Below are positions 27,560 to 36,182 of a DNA stretch of 64,000 nt, piece by piece. Made by a program: the position numbers and the translations under genes. The DNA comes from Flavobacterium limnophilum. Its GTDB lineage: Bacteria; Bacteroidota; Bacteroidia; Flavobacteriales; Flavobacteriaceae. The stretch is from NCBI RefSeq assembly GCF_027111315.2, contig NZ_CP114289.2:372001-436000 (forward strand). The letters run 5' to 3'. Numbering within the stretch: the first letter of the stretch is position 1; each line of letters opens with the position of its first letter. The notes under the pieces are model-generated. The model did not search any database. It was not told where the DNA came from and saw only the letters and a program-made list of their open reading frames with translations.

Positions 27560-28285
27560 ATGAATTCAAAATATATTAAAGAAAATTCTAACGATGTCGT
27601 GCATCATTTGGAATACAATGCCGAAAGATCGCATTTAATCATTCCGGAATACGGTCGTCATTTGCAAAAATTGATTGATCAAGCCACCGCTATCGAAGAC
27701 CGGGAAGAACGAAACAAAGCGGCAAAATATATCATCCAAGTGATGGGAAGCCTGAATCCCCATTTGCGTGACGTTCCTGATTTTCAGCACAAATTATGGG
27801 ATCAACTTTTTATAATGTCCGATTTTAGATTGGATGTGGAATCGCCTTATCCCGTTCCAACCCGCGAAGTATTGCAACTCAAACCCGATGTTTTGAAATA
27901 TCCACAAAATTTTCCAAAGTATCGATTTTATGGCAACAACATCAAGTACATGATTGATGTGGCCAATAAATGGGAAGATGGCGAAATGAAAAATGCCTTG
28001 GTGAAAGTAATCGCCAATCACATGAAAAAATCCTATTTGAGTTGGAATAAAGACACCGTAAAAGATGACGTTATTTTTGAACATTTATACGAACTGTCCG
28101 ATGGAAAACTCAATTTGATTCAAAGCACCGAAGAACTTTTGACCACCACGGATTTATTGCGAACCAACAAGAGGGTTTCCAATAAAATTACTCCAGCCGG
28201 TCCACCAAAAATTCAAAGCAACAAAAATCTAAAAGTAGGAAAATCAAATCCAGCACATAAAAACCAAAACAGAAAACCTTTGTAA
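27560..28285 (+). CDS. DUF4290 domain-containing protein
   Basis: The 241 residues match DUF4290, a family confined to Bacteroidota and regularly located just upstream of murA. Conserved features are LEYNAERSHLIIPEYGRHL, DREERNKAAKYIIQVMGSLN, KLWDQLFIMSDF and a basic, low-complexity tail (SNKNLKVGKSNPAHKNQNRK). No catalytic motif or signal peptide is seen, so it is probably cytoplasmic. Its function is unknown. Placement 82 bases before murA suggests a link to envelope growth, which is inference only. Confidence 0.88.
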   Translation: MNSKYIKENSNDVVHHLEYNAERSHLIIPEYGRHLQKLIDQATAIEDREERNKAAKYIIQVMGSLNPHLRDVPDFQHKLWDQLFIMSDFRLDVESPYPVPTREVLQLKPDVLKYPQNFPKYRFYGNNIKYMIDVANKWEDGEMKNALVKVIANHMKKSYLSWNKDTVKDDVIFEHLYELSDGKLNLIQSTEELLTTTDLLRTNKRVSNKITPAGPPKIQSNKNLKVGKSNPAHKNQNRKPL

Positions 28286-28330
28286 AATAAGTTATGACTT
28301 AGAATTGAGTGTTTTTCTCAAAGACAATTA

Positions 28331-28364
28331 ATTCATAAATCGTAAATAGTAAATCGTAAATCAA
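28331..28364. repeat. AAATCGTAAAT-type short repeats before murA
   Basis: Three to four units of TAAATCG or TAAATAG in a row end directly at the murA start codon. It is a simple AT-rich repeat of the type found upstream of many Flavobacterium genes. Confidence 0.55.
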
Positions 28365-28367
28365 AAT

Positions 28368-29678
28368 ATGGGAGTTTTTAAAATAGAAGGAGGCGTAAGC
28401 CTAAAAGGTGAAATCACGCCACAAGGAGCGAAAAACGAAGCATTGCAAATTCTTTGTGCCGTATTGTTGACTCCTGAAAAAGTAACCATCAATAATATCC
28501 CAGATATCATCGACATCAACAAACTGATTACCCTTTTGGGGAATTTAGGTGTTAAAATTCAAAAAAATGGCCCAGGTTCTTTTACTTTTCAAGCTGACGA
28601 GGTAAATGTTGGTTATCTAGAAACGGAAGCTTTCAAGAAAGAAGGCGGTTCGCTCAGAGGTTCCATCATGATTGTTGGACCACTTTTGGCACGTTTCGGA
28701 AAAGGATATATTCCAAAACCGGGTGGCGATAAAATTGGGAGAAGAAGATTGGATACCCATTTTGAAGGATTCATCAATCTTGGAGCCAAATTCCGTTACA
28801 ATAAAGAAGATCATTTTTATGGCGTGGAAGCTACTGATGGTTTAATCGGTGCCGATATGTTGTTGGACGAAGCTTCGGTAACGGGAACGGCAAATATTGT
28901 CATGGCTGCGGTTTTGGCCAAAGGAACAACAACCATTTACAACGCTGCTTGCGAACCTTATTTGCAACAATTGTGTAAAATGATGAATGCCATGGGAGCC
29001 AAGGTTTCGGGTATTGGATCAAACTTGTTGACTATCGAAGGTGTTGAAAGTTTGGGAGGTTGTGCACATAGAATTCTTCCCGACATGATTGAAATAGGAA
29101 GCTGGATAGGATTGGCGGCAATGACCAGAAGCGAAATCACCATTAAGGATGTAAGTTGGGAAAACTTGGGATTGATTCCAAGTGTTTTTAGAAAATTGGG
29201 AATTACTTTGGAGAAAAAAGGCGATGATATTTATATTCCTGCACATACTGATGGTTACCGAGTAAAAACGGATATTGATGGTTCGATTTTAACGATTTCA
29301 GATGCCCCTTGGCCTGGATTTACACCAGATTTATTGAGTATTGTTCTTGTGGTGGCAACGCAATGCAAAGGCGATGTACTTATTCACCAAAAAATGTTCG
29401 AAAGCCGTTTGTTTTTCGTCGATAAATTGATTGATATGGGAGCCAAAATTATTTTGTGTGATCCGCACAGAGCAGTTGTGATTGGTCACGATTTCAAATC
29501 ACAACTCAAAGCAACTACGATGTCCTCGCCAGATATTCGTGCAGGAATCTCCTTGTTGATTGCAGCGCTTTCGGCAAAAGGAACCAGCACCATCCAAAAC
29601 ATTGAACAAATTGATAGAGGTTACGAACGTATTGACGAACGATTGAGAGCCATTGGTGCGAAAATAGTAAGAGCATAA
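28368..29678 (+). CDS. murA: UDP-N-acetylglucosamine 1-carboxyvinyltransferase (Asp in place of active-site Cys)
   Basis: MurA transfers enolpyruvate from PEP to UDP-GlcNAc, the first committed step of peptidoglycan synthesis. The 436 residues cover the full EPT fold, with Lys22 in GAKNEALQ. The catalytic loop reads PKPGGDKIGRRRLDTH, so residue 121 is Asp where Escherichia coli MurA has Cys115 (PGG-C-x-IG). Other conserved parts are DEASVTGTANIVMAA, EPYLQQLCKMMNAMGA and a C-terminal DIRAGISLLIAAL and YERIDERL. Family knowledge says Asp at this position supports catalysis but makes the enzyme insensitive to fosfomycin. A terminator follows at 29700-29736. Confidence 0.95.
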   Translation: MGVFKIEGGVSLKGEITPQGAKNEALQILCAVLLTPEKVTINNIPDIIDINKLITLLGNLGVKIQKNGPGSFTFQADEVNVGYLETEAFKKEGGSLRGSIMIVGPLLARFGKGYIPKPGGDKIGRRRLDTHFEGFINLGAKFRYNKEDHFYGVEATDGLIGADMLLDEASVTGTANIVMAAVLAKGTTTIYNAACEPYLQQLCKMMNAMGAKVSGIGSNLLTIEGVESLGGCAHRILPDMIEIGSWIGLAAMTRSEITIKDVSWENLGLIPSVFRKLGITLEKKGDDIYIPAHTDGYRVKTDIDGSILTISDAPWPGFTPDLLSIVLVVATQCKGDVLIHQKMFESRLFFVDKLIDMGAKIILCDPHRAVVIGHDFKSQLKATTMSSPDIRAGISLLIAALSAKGTSTIQNIEQIDRGYERIDERLRAIGAKIVRA

Positions 29679-29699
29679 TTTTTATACCAAACTAAAAAA

Positions 29700-29736
29700 T
29701 AAACCTCAAAAGTTCTAGAAACCTTTGAGGTTTTTA
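29700..29736 (+). terminator. Intrinsic terminator after murA
   Basis: AAACCTCAAAAG and CTTTGAGGTTTTT form a stem of about ten pairs (one bulged A) with a loop of about eleven bases and a plus-strand T run. It lies between murA and the transporter gene. Confidence 0.75.
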
Positions 29737-29747
29737 TAATTATTCAA

Positions 29748-30620
29748 ATGACAAACGAGCAAACCGCAGTAAAGGCAACTTATTTTAGTATCGTAGGCAA
29801 CATTTGTTTGGCATTAATCAAAGGATTGGCAGGCTTTTTTGGCAATTCCTATGCTTTGATTGCCGATGCCATCGAATCCACCACCGATATTTTTTCCTCA
29901 CTTTTAGTGTTGTTTGGAATCAAGTATTCGAATAAACCTGCCGATGATAACCATCCTTATGGTCACGGAAGGGCAGAACCATTGATAACCTTTTTGGTTG
30001 TGGGTTTCCTGATTACTTCGGCAACAATTATTGCTCATGAAAGCATCAACAATATTGGAATTCCTCACGAATTGCCAAAAACTTGGACACTTTTTGTTCT
30101 GGGTGCCATAATTCTGTGGAAAGAATATTCCTTTCGAATAGTGATGAAAAGAAGCGTGGAATCCAACAGCTCTTCCCTGAAAGCCGATGCTTGGCACCAT
30201 CGAAGCGATGCAATAACATCGGTGGCGGCATTTGTCGGAATTTCGATTGCCTTGGTTTTGGGAAAAGGCTACGAATCGGCAGATGATTGGGCGGCACTTT
30301 TTGCGGCGGGTTTTATTTGCTACAACAGTTATTTGATTTTCAGGCCAGCCCTTGGCGAAATTATGGACGAACATCTGAACGAGGATTTGATTGTCGAAAT
30401 CAGGAAAGTGGCCCAACAAGTCGATGGAGTGGTTAATACAGAGAAATGTTTTATTCGAAAAGCGGGAATGAAATACCACGTTGACCTGCACGCCATTGTC
30501 AATGCGAATATCACCGTAAAGGAAGGCCACGAAATTTCGCATGTGCTCAAAGATACTTTACGAGAAGAAATCCCGGAATTAGGACACGTTTTGATTCATA
30601 TTGAACCTACGAGTTATTGA
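29748..30620 (+). CDS. Cation diffusion facilitator family transporter
   Basis: The 290 residues form a six-helix CDF exporter of divalent metals such as Zn2+, Co2+ or Fe2+ in the inner membrane. The first half has ADAIESTTDIFSS, where the usual His is replaced by Glu, and HPYGHGRAEPL. The second metal-site helix has DAWHHRSDAITS with the typical HxxxD pattern. A cytoplasmic ferredoxin-like domain ends the protein (VDGVVNTEKCFIRK, YHVDLHAIVN, HVLIHIEP). The gene starts only 12 bases after the murA terminator and converges on the DUF5686 gene with a 7-base gap. Confidence 0.9.
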   Translation: MTNEQTAVKATYFSIVGNICLALIKGLAGFFGNSYALIADAIESTTDIFSSLLVLFGIKYSNKPADDNHPYGHGRAEPLITFLVVGFLITSATIIAHESINNIGIPHELPKTWTLFVLGAIILWKEYSFRIVMKRSVESNSSSLKADAWHHRSDAITSVAAFVGISIALVLGKGYESADDWAALFAAGFICYNSYLIFRPALGEIMDEHLNEDLIVEIRKVAQQVDGVVNTEKCFIRKAGMKYHVDLHAIVNANITVKEGHEISHVLKDTLREEIPELGHVLIHIEPTSY

Positions 30621-30627
30621 AATTATT

Positions 30628-33114
30628 TCACTCCAAAACATTCAAAATTTTCAAACCAAAAACAACACCGTTTTCTTGGACCCCGTTTTGATAAGAATGC
30701 ACATAATCAAAGCGAAATACTTTTAATTTTCCAAAACCTAGATTGTCCAAGCCAACCGTAAATTCGGTGTAGGGTTTCGTGTCAGGAACGGCAAGAGCGT
30801 GAAATCCCAAAACCAAAGTCGAATTCAATTTGTTCAATAAAGGAATTTTATTCATGATGTATCCTTTGTCATTGTGCTCCAAATGCGCTTCGAAATAGCT
30901 GTCATTCGTGCTGTTCGAATAATAATTCATTAGGTTGAAAACATTCAAATAACGGTCGCTGGTTCCTACGTGTGTTCTGTTTCCGTTGAAATGTTTGTAA
31001 TCCACAAACGAAATATTTTCGCCGTGAATGAAAGTTCCCGCTTTCAAGTTGATGCCTAATGTTCCCTTGTTTTCAGCATTGAAATCATACCTGATTTGGC
31101 TAGTAATCAATTGGTATTCGTATTTGCTTTCATTGGATGCAAAAGCATTTTCGTAACCAAATGACAAGGTTGGATAGTCGTTGTTTCTAATATTTATTTT
31201 TCCGTCTGGTCTCGAAATGTATTTGTTTCCGAAATTTATTTTGGCAGAAACAGCAGCTTTTGTAAGATGATGTTGCTCGAATGCGGGAGTCAAATTGTCG
31301 TCCGGCAACAACGGATTATTGGAACTGTAAACATCGTCGCTTTTGATAAATGTATAATCGGTCGTGTTGAACAAAGGTTTTCGTTGCTGGTATTCTAAAG
31401 TTCCTTTTAGATAAAAATTATTTCCCACGTCTTGACCATAAGTAGCTCCAGCAAATTCTTTGTTGTACAATTTCATGTAATTGTCTTTGAAAAATAAAGT
31501 GCTCACAGTGTTTATAAAACTCGTAATGGGTTCTTCGGGATTGAATTGATTGACTTTGCTTCCGCCAAAAAGAGTTAGAGTCGCATAATTTTGATTGTTG
31601 AATCGATGGTAATAATCTGCCGTAACTCGTAATCTGTCATCCGAAAAACCATAATTGAATTTAGTGTTGATGTAAGTCGATTTTCCTTTTTCTTCTTGAT
31701 TTTTCCAATCTCGGAAAGAAAATCCAGAATCCAGATTCCAACCTTGAACCGTGTTGAAACTCAACGACGATAAATTAAGCAAACCATCATAACGGAACGA
31801 TTTTTTCTGGCTGCTATTTTTCCAAGAATAACCAGTAATTGGACTCAGAAATTTGAATTTATTGTCCTTCTTGTCGATGGAATCCAAATATTTTTTTGAG
31901 TTTCGAACAGTATGAACGCTGTCTTTTTTTATGTAATCGGTATTCTCTTCGATGGTGAGAGGAATCGGTCTGATTTTATTCCAAAACAGTGTGTCTTTTT
32001 TGTTGGAATTGTCTTCGAAACTTACAATTTCATTGGTAAACGTTTTTTTGGCAAACATTTTTTCGAATTCATAATTGCTGTAAACATAAGAGAATTTTCC
32101 GTTGAATTTTATTCCAAAAATACCCGCCGAGAATTCAAGACTTTGGGTGTTTTTTGCCCAAACTTTGTTGTTTTTGTTGTAGTTGAAATTCTGTTTCAAC
32201 TTCATAACGTCCACAAATTCCTGGTGCATTCTGTAGCCTTTGATGTCCAAATCCACGGCATAAATTGCCCAAGAATCTTCGACAATGTAAATATATCCTT
32301 CAAAAACGGGTTCGGCATCTCGCTTTGCAATGACTTTTATTTTGTTGATCATCAAATTGTTTTCGTCCTGAAAAGTGCCTTCTAATTTGTATTTATAATA
32401 GTTGAAAGCATTGTCGGCAATGGGTGAAATTATTTTGCTTCCAAAGTCCAAAGTATTGTCATAGAAATCATAAATCGTAGATCGTGCTGTGTTGTAACTG
32501 AAACCTTTGTTGTCTCCGCTTACTTTTGAAGCTATAATTCGTTCCTTTAAATTGTCGGGTTTTTCAAAAATAATTTTCGAAACGGTTTCCGATAAATAAA
32601 TAATTCCAGTTCCGGTTGAATCGACTGCGCCGTTCAAATCGCCCACTTTTTGTCCCAATATTTTCTTGGGCAAATCCTTGACCTTAAAAATGCCACGGGA
32701 ATAAAAATCGGCTTTATAACGAGCCGTTTTTTCGGAGTTTTCTTTTTTGCTGGCAATCGCCTGCCTGATTACGGCATTAGCTGGATTGTCTTTCGAGTTG
32801 ATGACGACCTCGGAAAGCGACAAGTTCTCTTCAACCAATTTTATGTTTTGGATGAACGGAAATTTGTCAATTGTGAGCGTTACTTTCTGGGTTTTGAACC
32901 CCAAATATTGAAAAACAATAGTATGCTTTCCCGCTTTTTTGATATTCAATTCGTAATTTCCTTGCTCGTTCGATGAAGTTCCGTTATAGGTGTTCTCTTC
33001 TAGAATGGTTACAAGCGAAAGCGGGATTCCCTTATTGTCAGTAATGGTTCCCCTGATTTGTGCAAAGGAAAAAATGGATGCTAAAAGAAGAAAGAGCAAG
33101 TAGTAATTTTTCAT
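30628..33114 (-). CDS. DUF5686 outer-membrane protein with carboxypeptidase-like regulatory domain
   Basis: From Met 33114 the 828-residue protein begins with a signal peptide (MKNYYLLFLLLASIFSFAQ). An upstream ATG at 33153 would place 13 extra residues before it and is rejected. Residues 20-105 form a CarboxypepD_reg-like Ig domain (IRGTITDNKGIPLSLVTI, SSNEQGNYELNI). The remainder fits DUF5686, with an N-terminal SKKENSEKTARYKADFYSRG region and a long beta-strand-rich C-terminus that suggests an outer-membrane barrel. The function is unknown; relatives are among TonB-receptor-like proteins of Bacteroidota. Its promoter is at 33132-33159. Confidence 0.85.
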   Translation of the reverse strand: MKNYYLLFLLLASIFSFAQIRGTITDNKGIPLSLVTILEENTYNGTSSNEQGNYELNIKKAGKHTIVFQYLGFKTQKVTLTIDKFPFIQNIKLVEENLSLSEVVINSKDNPANAVIRQAIASKKENSEKTARYKADFYSRGIFKVKDLPKKILGQKVGDLNGAVDSTGTGIIYLSETVSKIIFEKPDNLKERIIASKVSGDNKGFSYNTARSTIYDFYDNTLDFGSKIISPIADNAFNYYKYKLEGTFQDENNLMINKIKVIAKRDAEPVFEGYIYIVEDSWAIYAVDLDIKGYRMHQEFVDVMKLKQNFNYNKNNKVWAKNTQSLEFSAGIFGIKFNGKFSYVYSNYEFEKMFAKKTFTNEIVSFEDNSNKKDTLFWNKIRPIPLTIEENTDYIKKDSVHTVRNSKKYLDSIDKKDNKFKFLSPITGYSWKNSSQKKSFRYDGLLNLSSLSFNTVQGWNLDSGFSFRDWKNQEEKGKSTYINTKFNYGFSDDRLRVTADYYHRFNNQNYATLTLFGGSKVNQFNPEEPITSFINTVSTLFFKDNYMKLYNKEFAGATYGQDVGNNFYLKGTLEYQQRKPLFNTTDYTFIKSDDVYSSNNPLLPDDNLTPAFEQHHLTKAAVSAKINFGNKYISRPDGKINIRNNDYPTLSFGYENAFASNESKYEYQLITSQIRYDFNAENKGTLGINLKAGTFIHGENISFVDYKHFNGNRTHVGTSDRYLNVFNLMNYYSNSTNDSYFEAHLEHNDKGYIMNKIPLLNKLNSTLVLGFHALAVPDTKPYTEFTVGLDNLGFGKLKVFRFDYVHSYQNGVQENGVVFGLKILNVLE

Positions 33115-33131
33115 GCAGTAATTTTTTCCTA

Positions 33132-33159
33132 CAAATATACAAGTAGGACTCAATTACAA
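33132..33159 (-). promoter_or_regulatory. Promoter of the DUF5686 gene
   Basis: On the minus strand TTG (33159-33157), a 17-base spacer and TATATTTG (33139-33132) match the Bacteroidota consensus. The -7 box is only 18 bases from the start at 33114, which also supports that start. Confidence 0.75.
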
Positions 33160-33214
33160 TCATAAAATTTTGTTATTTTAATTCAAAACTGAAATGCTTT
33201 TCAGAATCAAGGAA

Positions 33215-33628
33215 CTACAAAAAAGACTGTATCGCCAATTCGTAGCTTTTCATTCCAAAACCAAGAATAACGCCTTTGGCATTTCCAGAAATATAAGATT
33301 GATGACGGAAACTTTCGCGAGAAAAAGTATTCGAAATATGCACTTCGACCACAGGAGTTGTTATGGATTTTATGGCATCGCCAATGCCTATTGAAGTATG
33401 GGTGTAAGCGCCGGCATTCAGGATAATTCCATCATAAGAAAAACCAAATTCCTGAATTTTACCAATCAATTCGCCTTCGATATTGCTTTGAAAATACGTT
33501 AATTCTACTTGTGGAAACTTGCTTTTCAAGATTTCAAGATAATCTTCAAAAGTTTGGGAACCATAAATTTCTGGTTCGCGTTTTCCTAATAAGTTGAGGT
33601 TTGGTCCGTTGATGATGGAAATTTTCAT
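33215..33628 (-). CDS. aroQ: 3-dehydroquinate dehydratase, type II
   Basis: The 137-residue enzyme converts 3-dehydroquinate to 3-dehydroshikimate in the shikimate pathway. It has the family hallmarks IINGPNLNLLGKREPEIYG with the catalytic Arg and Tyr, then NAGAYTHTSIGIGDAI and VEVHISNTFSRESFRHQS with the catalytic His. The full length agrees with the dodecameric type II family. It lies between DUF5686 and the small barrel gene, with a terminator for the latter just upstream. Confidence 0.95.
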   Translation of the reverse strand: MKISIINGPNLNLLGKREPEIYGSQTFEDYLEILKSKFPQVELTYFQSNIEGELIGKIQEFGFSYDGIILNAGAYTHTSIGIGDAIKSITTPVVEVHISNTFSRESFRHQSYISGNAKGVILGFGMKSYELAIQSFL

Positions 33629-33652
33629 AATTCATATTTTGGTAAAAATAAA

Positions 33653-33679
33653 AAAACCGTTCCAATTAAGAACGGTTTT
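33653..33679 (-). terminator. Intrinsic terminator after the 180-aa barrel protein gene
   Basis: AAAACCGTTC (33653-33662) and GAACGGTTTT (33670-33679) form a perfect 10-bp stem with a 7-base loop. T-rich sequence follows on the minus strand. Confidence 0.85.
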
Positions 33680-33704
33680 GAAAGAATTATTGTTTTTAAT
33701 TTTG

Positions 33705-34247
33705 TTAAAACATAAAACCTGCCGAGAATTGAAGCACTGAATTTTTTGCGTCTGCATTTGGAGATACTTCGGTCAGTCCTAAAACATATCTTCCATTAAT
33801 GAAGATGTTTTTGGTTATTTTAAAACCCAATCCACCAGCAAGTGCAAAATCAAATGTATTTGCGTCACTCACGTCAAATTCGCTTTTTTCACTCAATAAA
33901 AAAGAGGCTTGAGGGCCAAGTTCAAGACTAAAAGATTTGCTCAAATATATTTTTGCCAAAACTGGAATAGCGATATATCCTAATTCATTTTCAAAATCAC
34001 CTAAAGCCGTTTTGTAAGTTGCTCCTTGGGTTGTGTACAGCAATTCAGGTTGTATTGCAAATTTGTCCAGAAGTTTAATTTCTGCAATCAATCCTGCATG
34101 ATAACTTGTTATGGCGTCAGTCTGAATGTTTGTACCAGAAAAGTTTGCATAATTTAATCCAGCCTTTGCGCCAATTTGTAATAACTGGGCTTGAGCACTG
34201 AATGACAGGACAAATAGTAAAGCGGTAATCAAAATTGTTTTTTTCAT
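33705..34247 (-). CDS. Outer-membrane beta-barrel protein (porin-like)
   Basis: The 180-residue protein has a signal peptide (MKKTILITALLFVLSFSAQA) followed by alternating amphipathic strands: LQIGAKAGLNYANF, YHAGLIAEIKLL, FAIQPELLYTTQG, AGGLGFKITKNIFINGRY and a terminal aromatic LQFSAGFMF. This is the outer-membrane beta-barrel family seen widely in Bacteroidota. The function is unknown, possibly structural or a small pore. It is divergent from the next barrel gene, with a 260-base shared upstream region in which no full consensus promoter was found. Confidence 0.85.
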   Translation of the reverse strand: MKKTILITALLFVLSFSAQAQLLQIGAKAGLNYANFSGTNIQTDAITSYHAGLIAEIKLLDKFAIQPELLYTTQGATYKTALGDFENELGYIAIPVLAKIYLSKSFSLELGPQASFLLSEKSEFDVSDANTFDFALAGGLGFKITKNIFINGRYVLGLTEVSPNADAKNSVLQFSAGFMF

Positions 34248-34507
34248 AATTTTTAAGTTTATTGATTAGGGACATTATCTAAAACTCTTTAAATGTTTAA
34301 TTATTGTATTTATCTCGCATATCGGTCATTTTTTAACAAATAGTCAGTCAAAGTGTTTCTTTTGTGAATATGTCACATTGAAGCCGTTATTTTTATGTAA
34401 TCTCCATTAATTGTTACTAATTTTGTTAACAACTAAATTTTGTAGCCAAAATCCCTTCAGTTTTAATGTTTAATTTTATTGTATTATAAATTTTAAACTA
34501 AACAAAC

Positions 34508-35095
34508 ATGAAAAAAATTATTTTATCAGTAATTGCAATTCTCGGATTTGGGTTTGCAAACGCTCAAGATGCAACAAACAATGGTTTCTCTAAAGGAGAC
34601 AAGTTTGTGGAAGGAAGTTTTAGCTTTCGTTCAGGTGATGTTGAAGACAGCTGGTCATTTACGCCAAAAATGGGTGTTATGCTGGATGACAAATGGGCTG
34701 TTGGAGGTTTTTTAGCTCTTGCAGGTCAAGATAATGGCACTGTTGAAAATAATACTTTCGGAATTGGTGCTTTCGCTCGTTATTATTTCTTGTCTTTGGG
34801 TGCCAGTAAAAGCTTCAATGCTTATGGTGAAATTGGATTAGGCTATTCTTCGGTATCAACCGAGACTAATAATGCCAACAAGAACACTAATAGCGCCATG
34901 AATGCCAATATCGATTTAGGAATGAATTATTTCTTTACTTCTCATTGGGCTGCAACATTCGAATTGGCAAATATCTTGAGTTATAACAATGTAAATCCAG
35001 AACAAGGATCTAATTCAAGTGATTTGAATGTTAACGTGAACTTGTTCAACAACATTTTTGCCACTCCACAGTTCGGTTTATTGTACAAGTGGTAA
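34508..35095 (+). CDS. Outer-membrane beta-barrel protein
   Basis: The 195 residues start with a signal peptide (MKKIILSVIAILGFGFANA). Eight or so amphipathic strands follow, including FVEGSFSFRSG, SFTPKMGVMLDDKWAVGGFLA (in part MGVMLDDKWAVGGFLA), FGIGAFARYYF, GEIGLGYSS, NIDLGMNYFF and the terminal PQFGLLYKW, which ends in an aromatic residue as outer-membrane barrels usually do. No specific function can be assigned. A hairpin terminator follows directly. Confidence 0.85.
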   Translation: MKKIILSVIAILGFGFANAQDATNNGFSKGDKFVEGSFSFRSGDVEDSWSFTPKMGVMLDDKWAVGGFLALAGQDNGTVENNTFGIGAFARYYFLSLGASKSFNAYGEIGLGYSSVSTETNNANKNTNSAMNANIDLGMNYFFTSHWAATFELANILSYNNVNPEQGSNSSDLNVNVNLFNNIFATPQFGLLYKW

Positions 35096-35118
35096 ATCCT
35101 ACTTGGGTTTAATCATAG

Positions 35119-35147
35119 AAAAACCATCCTTTTTGGGTGGTTTTTTT
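35119..35147 (+). terminator. Intrinsic terminator after the 195-aa barrel protein gene
   Basis: AAACCATCC and GGGTGGTTT form a 9-bp stem (one G-U) with a four-base loop and a run of seven T. Confidence 0.85.
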
Positions 35148-35176
35148 ATGTACAAAAATAGCGTTACTTTGCTTCC

Positions 35177-36073
35177 ATGAATTGGAAAACGGATATCAAA
35201 AATTATCAATCTTATTTGAGGATTGAAAGAGGTTTGTCGAAAAACACCATCGACAACTATTCTTTTGATATTGAACGATTGTGTCTTTTTCTGGAAGAAA
35301 ATGCTATTGCTGTTTCGCCAATAAAAATAAATGAAGAAACCATCCAGCAATTTATTTACAGTGTTTCCAAAGAAGTAAATCCTCGCTCGCAAGCCAGAAT
35401 AATTTCGGGATTAAAAAGTTTTTTTAGCTATTTAATCTTCGAAGACTATCGTCAAGACAATCCAATGGAATTGATTGAAACACCGAAGACAGGCCGGAAA
35501 CTTCCCGATACTTTGTCAGTGGAAGAAATAGATACTTTAATTTCTGCCATAGATTTAAGTTCCAATGAAGGCGAACGAAACAGGGCTATTTTGGAAACGC
35601 TTTATGGTTGTGGACTTCGTGTTTCGGAATTGGTTTCCTTGAAAATTTCGGATTTGTTTTTTGAAGAAGGTTTTATCAAGATTACCGGTAAAGGAAATAA
35701 ACAACGCTTTGTTCCCATTGGAAATTTGACTCAAAAATACATTCAAATTTACAGAAATGAAATAAGAATACATCTGAATATAAAGAAAGGCCACGAGGAT
35801 ACTTTGTTCTTGAATAGGAGGGGAAGTCAGCTCACAAGAGCCATGATTTTTACGATAATCAAGGATTTGGCTACCAAAATAAATTTGAACAAAAGCATTA
35901 GTCCGCATACTTTGCGCCATTCATTTGCCACGCATCTTCTGGAAAATGGTGCCGATTTGCGTTCAATCCAGTTAATGCTTGGTCACGAATCGATAACCAC
36001 AACGGAAATTTATGTGCATTTGGATAGAAGATTTTTGACCGAAGTGATTAATAATTTTCATCCGAGGAGATAG
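35177..36073 (+). CDS. xerD: Site-specific tyrosine recombinase XerD
   Basis: The 298-residue recombinase resolves chromosome dimers at dif together with XerC. The N-terminal SAM-like domain has YQSYLRIERGLSKNTIDNY. The catalytic domain shows the Arg in YGCGLRVSEL, the Lys in ITGKGNKQR, HTLRHSFATHLL (H-x-x-R), the second His in MLGHESITTT and the nucleophilic Tyr in EIYVHLD. Length and composition match chromosomal XerC/D proteins rather than phage integrases. It converges on rny through a shared hairpin. Confidence 0.92.
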   Translation: MNWKTDIKNYQSYLRIERGLSKNTIDNYSFDIERLCLFLEENAIAVSPIKINEETIQQFIYSVSKEVNPRSQARIISGLKSFFSYLIFEDYRQDNPMELIETPKTGRKLPDTLSVEEIDTLISAIDLSSNEGERNRAILETLYGCGLRVSELVSLKISDLFFEEGFIKITGKGNKQRFVPIGNLTQKYIQIYRNEIRIHLNIKKGHEDTLFLNRRGSQLTRAMIFTIIKDLATKINLNKSISPHTLRHSFATHLLENGADLRSIQLMLGHESITTTEIYVHLDRRFLTEVINNFHPRR

Positions 36074-36110
36074 CAATCAGTGTTCTGTATTCAGTGTTCA
36101 GTTGTCAGAG
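36074..36110. repeat. CAGTGTTCAGT-type short direct repeats
   Basis: Three imperfect copies of CAGTGTTC or TCAGTTGTCAG follow the xerD stop codon, and a related CTGAATACTG lies at 36167-36176. These are typical intergenic short repeats of Flavobacterium. Confidence 0.5.
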
Positions 36111-36112
36111 TA

Positions 36113-36160
36113 TAAAAAAATCGCAGTATAAATCACATATTTGTGAGTCATACTGCGACT
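36113..36160 (-). terminator. Intrinsic terminator after rny
   Basis: TCGCAGTAT (36121-36129) pairs with ATACTGCGA (36150-36158), and an inner TCACA/TGTGA stem extends the hairpin. On the minus strand a T run follows. It may also stop xerD transcription. Confidence 0.8.
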
Positions 36161-36182
36161 GTAAACTGAATACTGAGAACTA

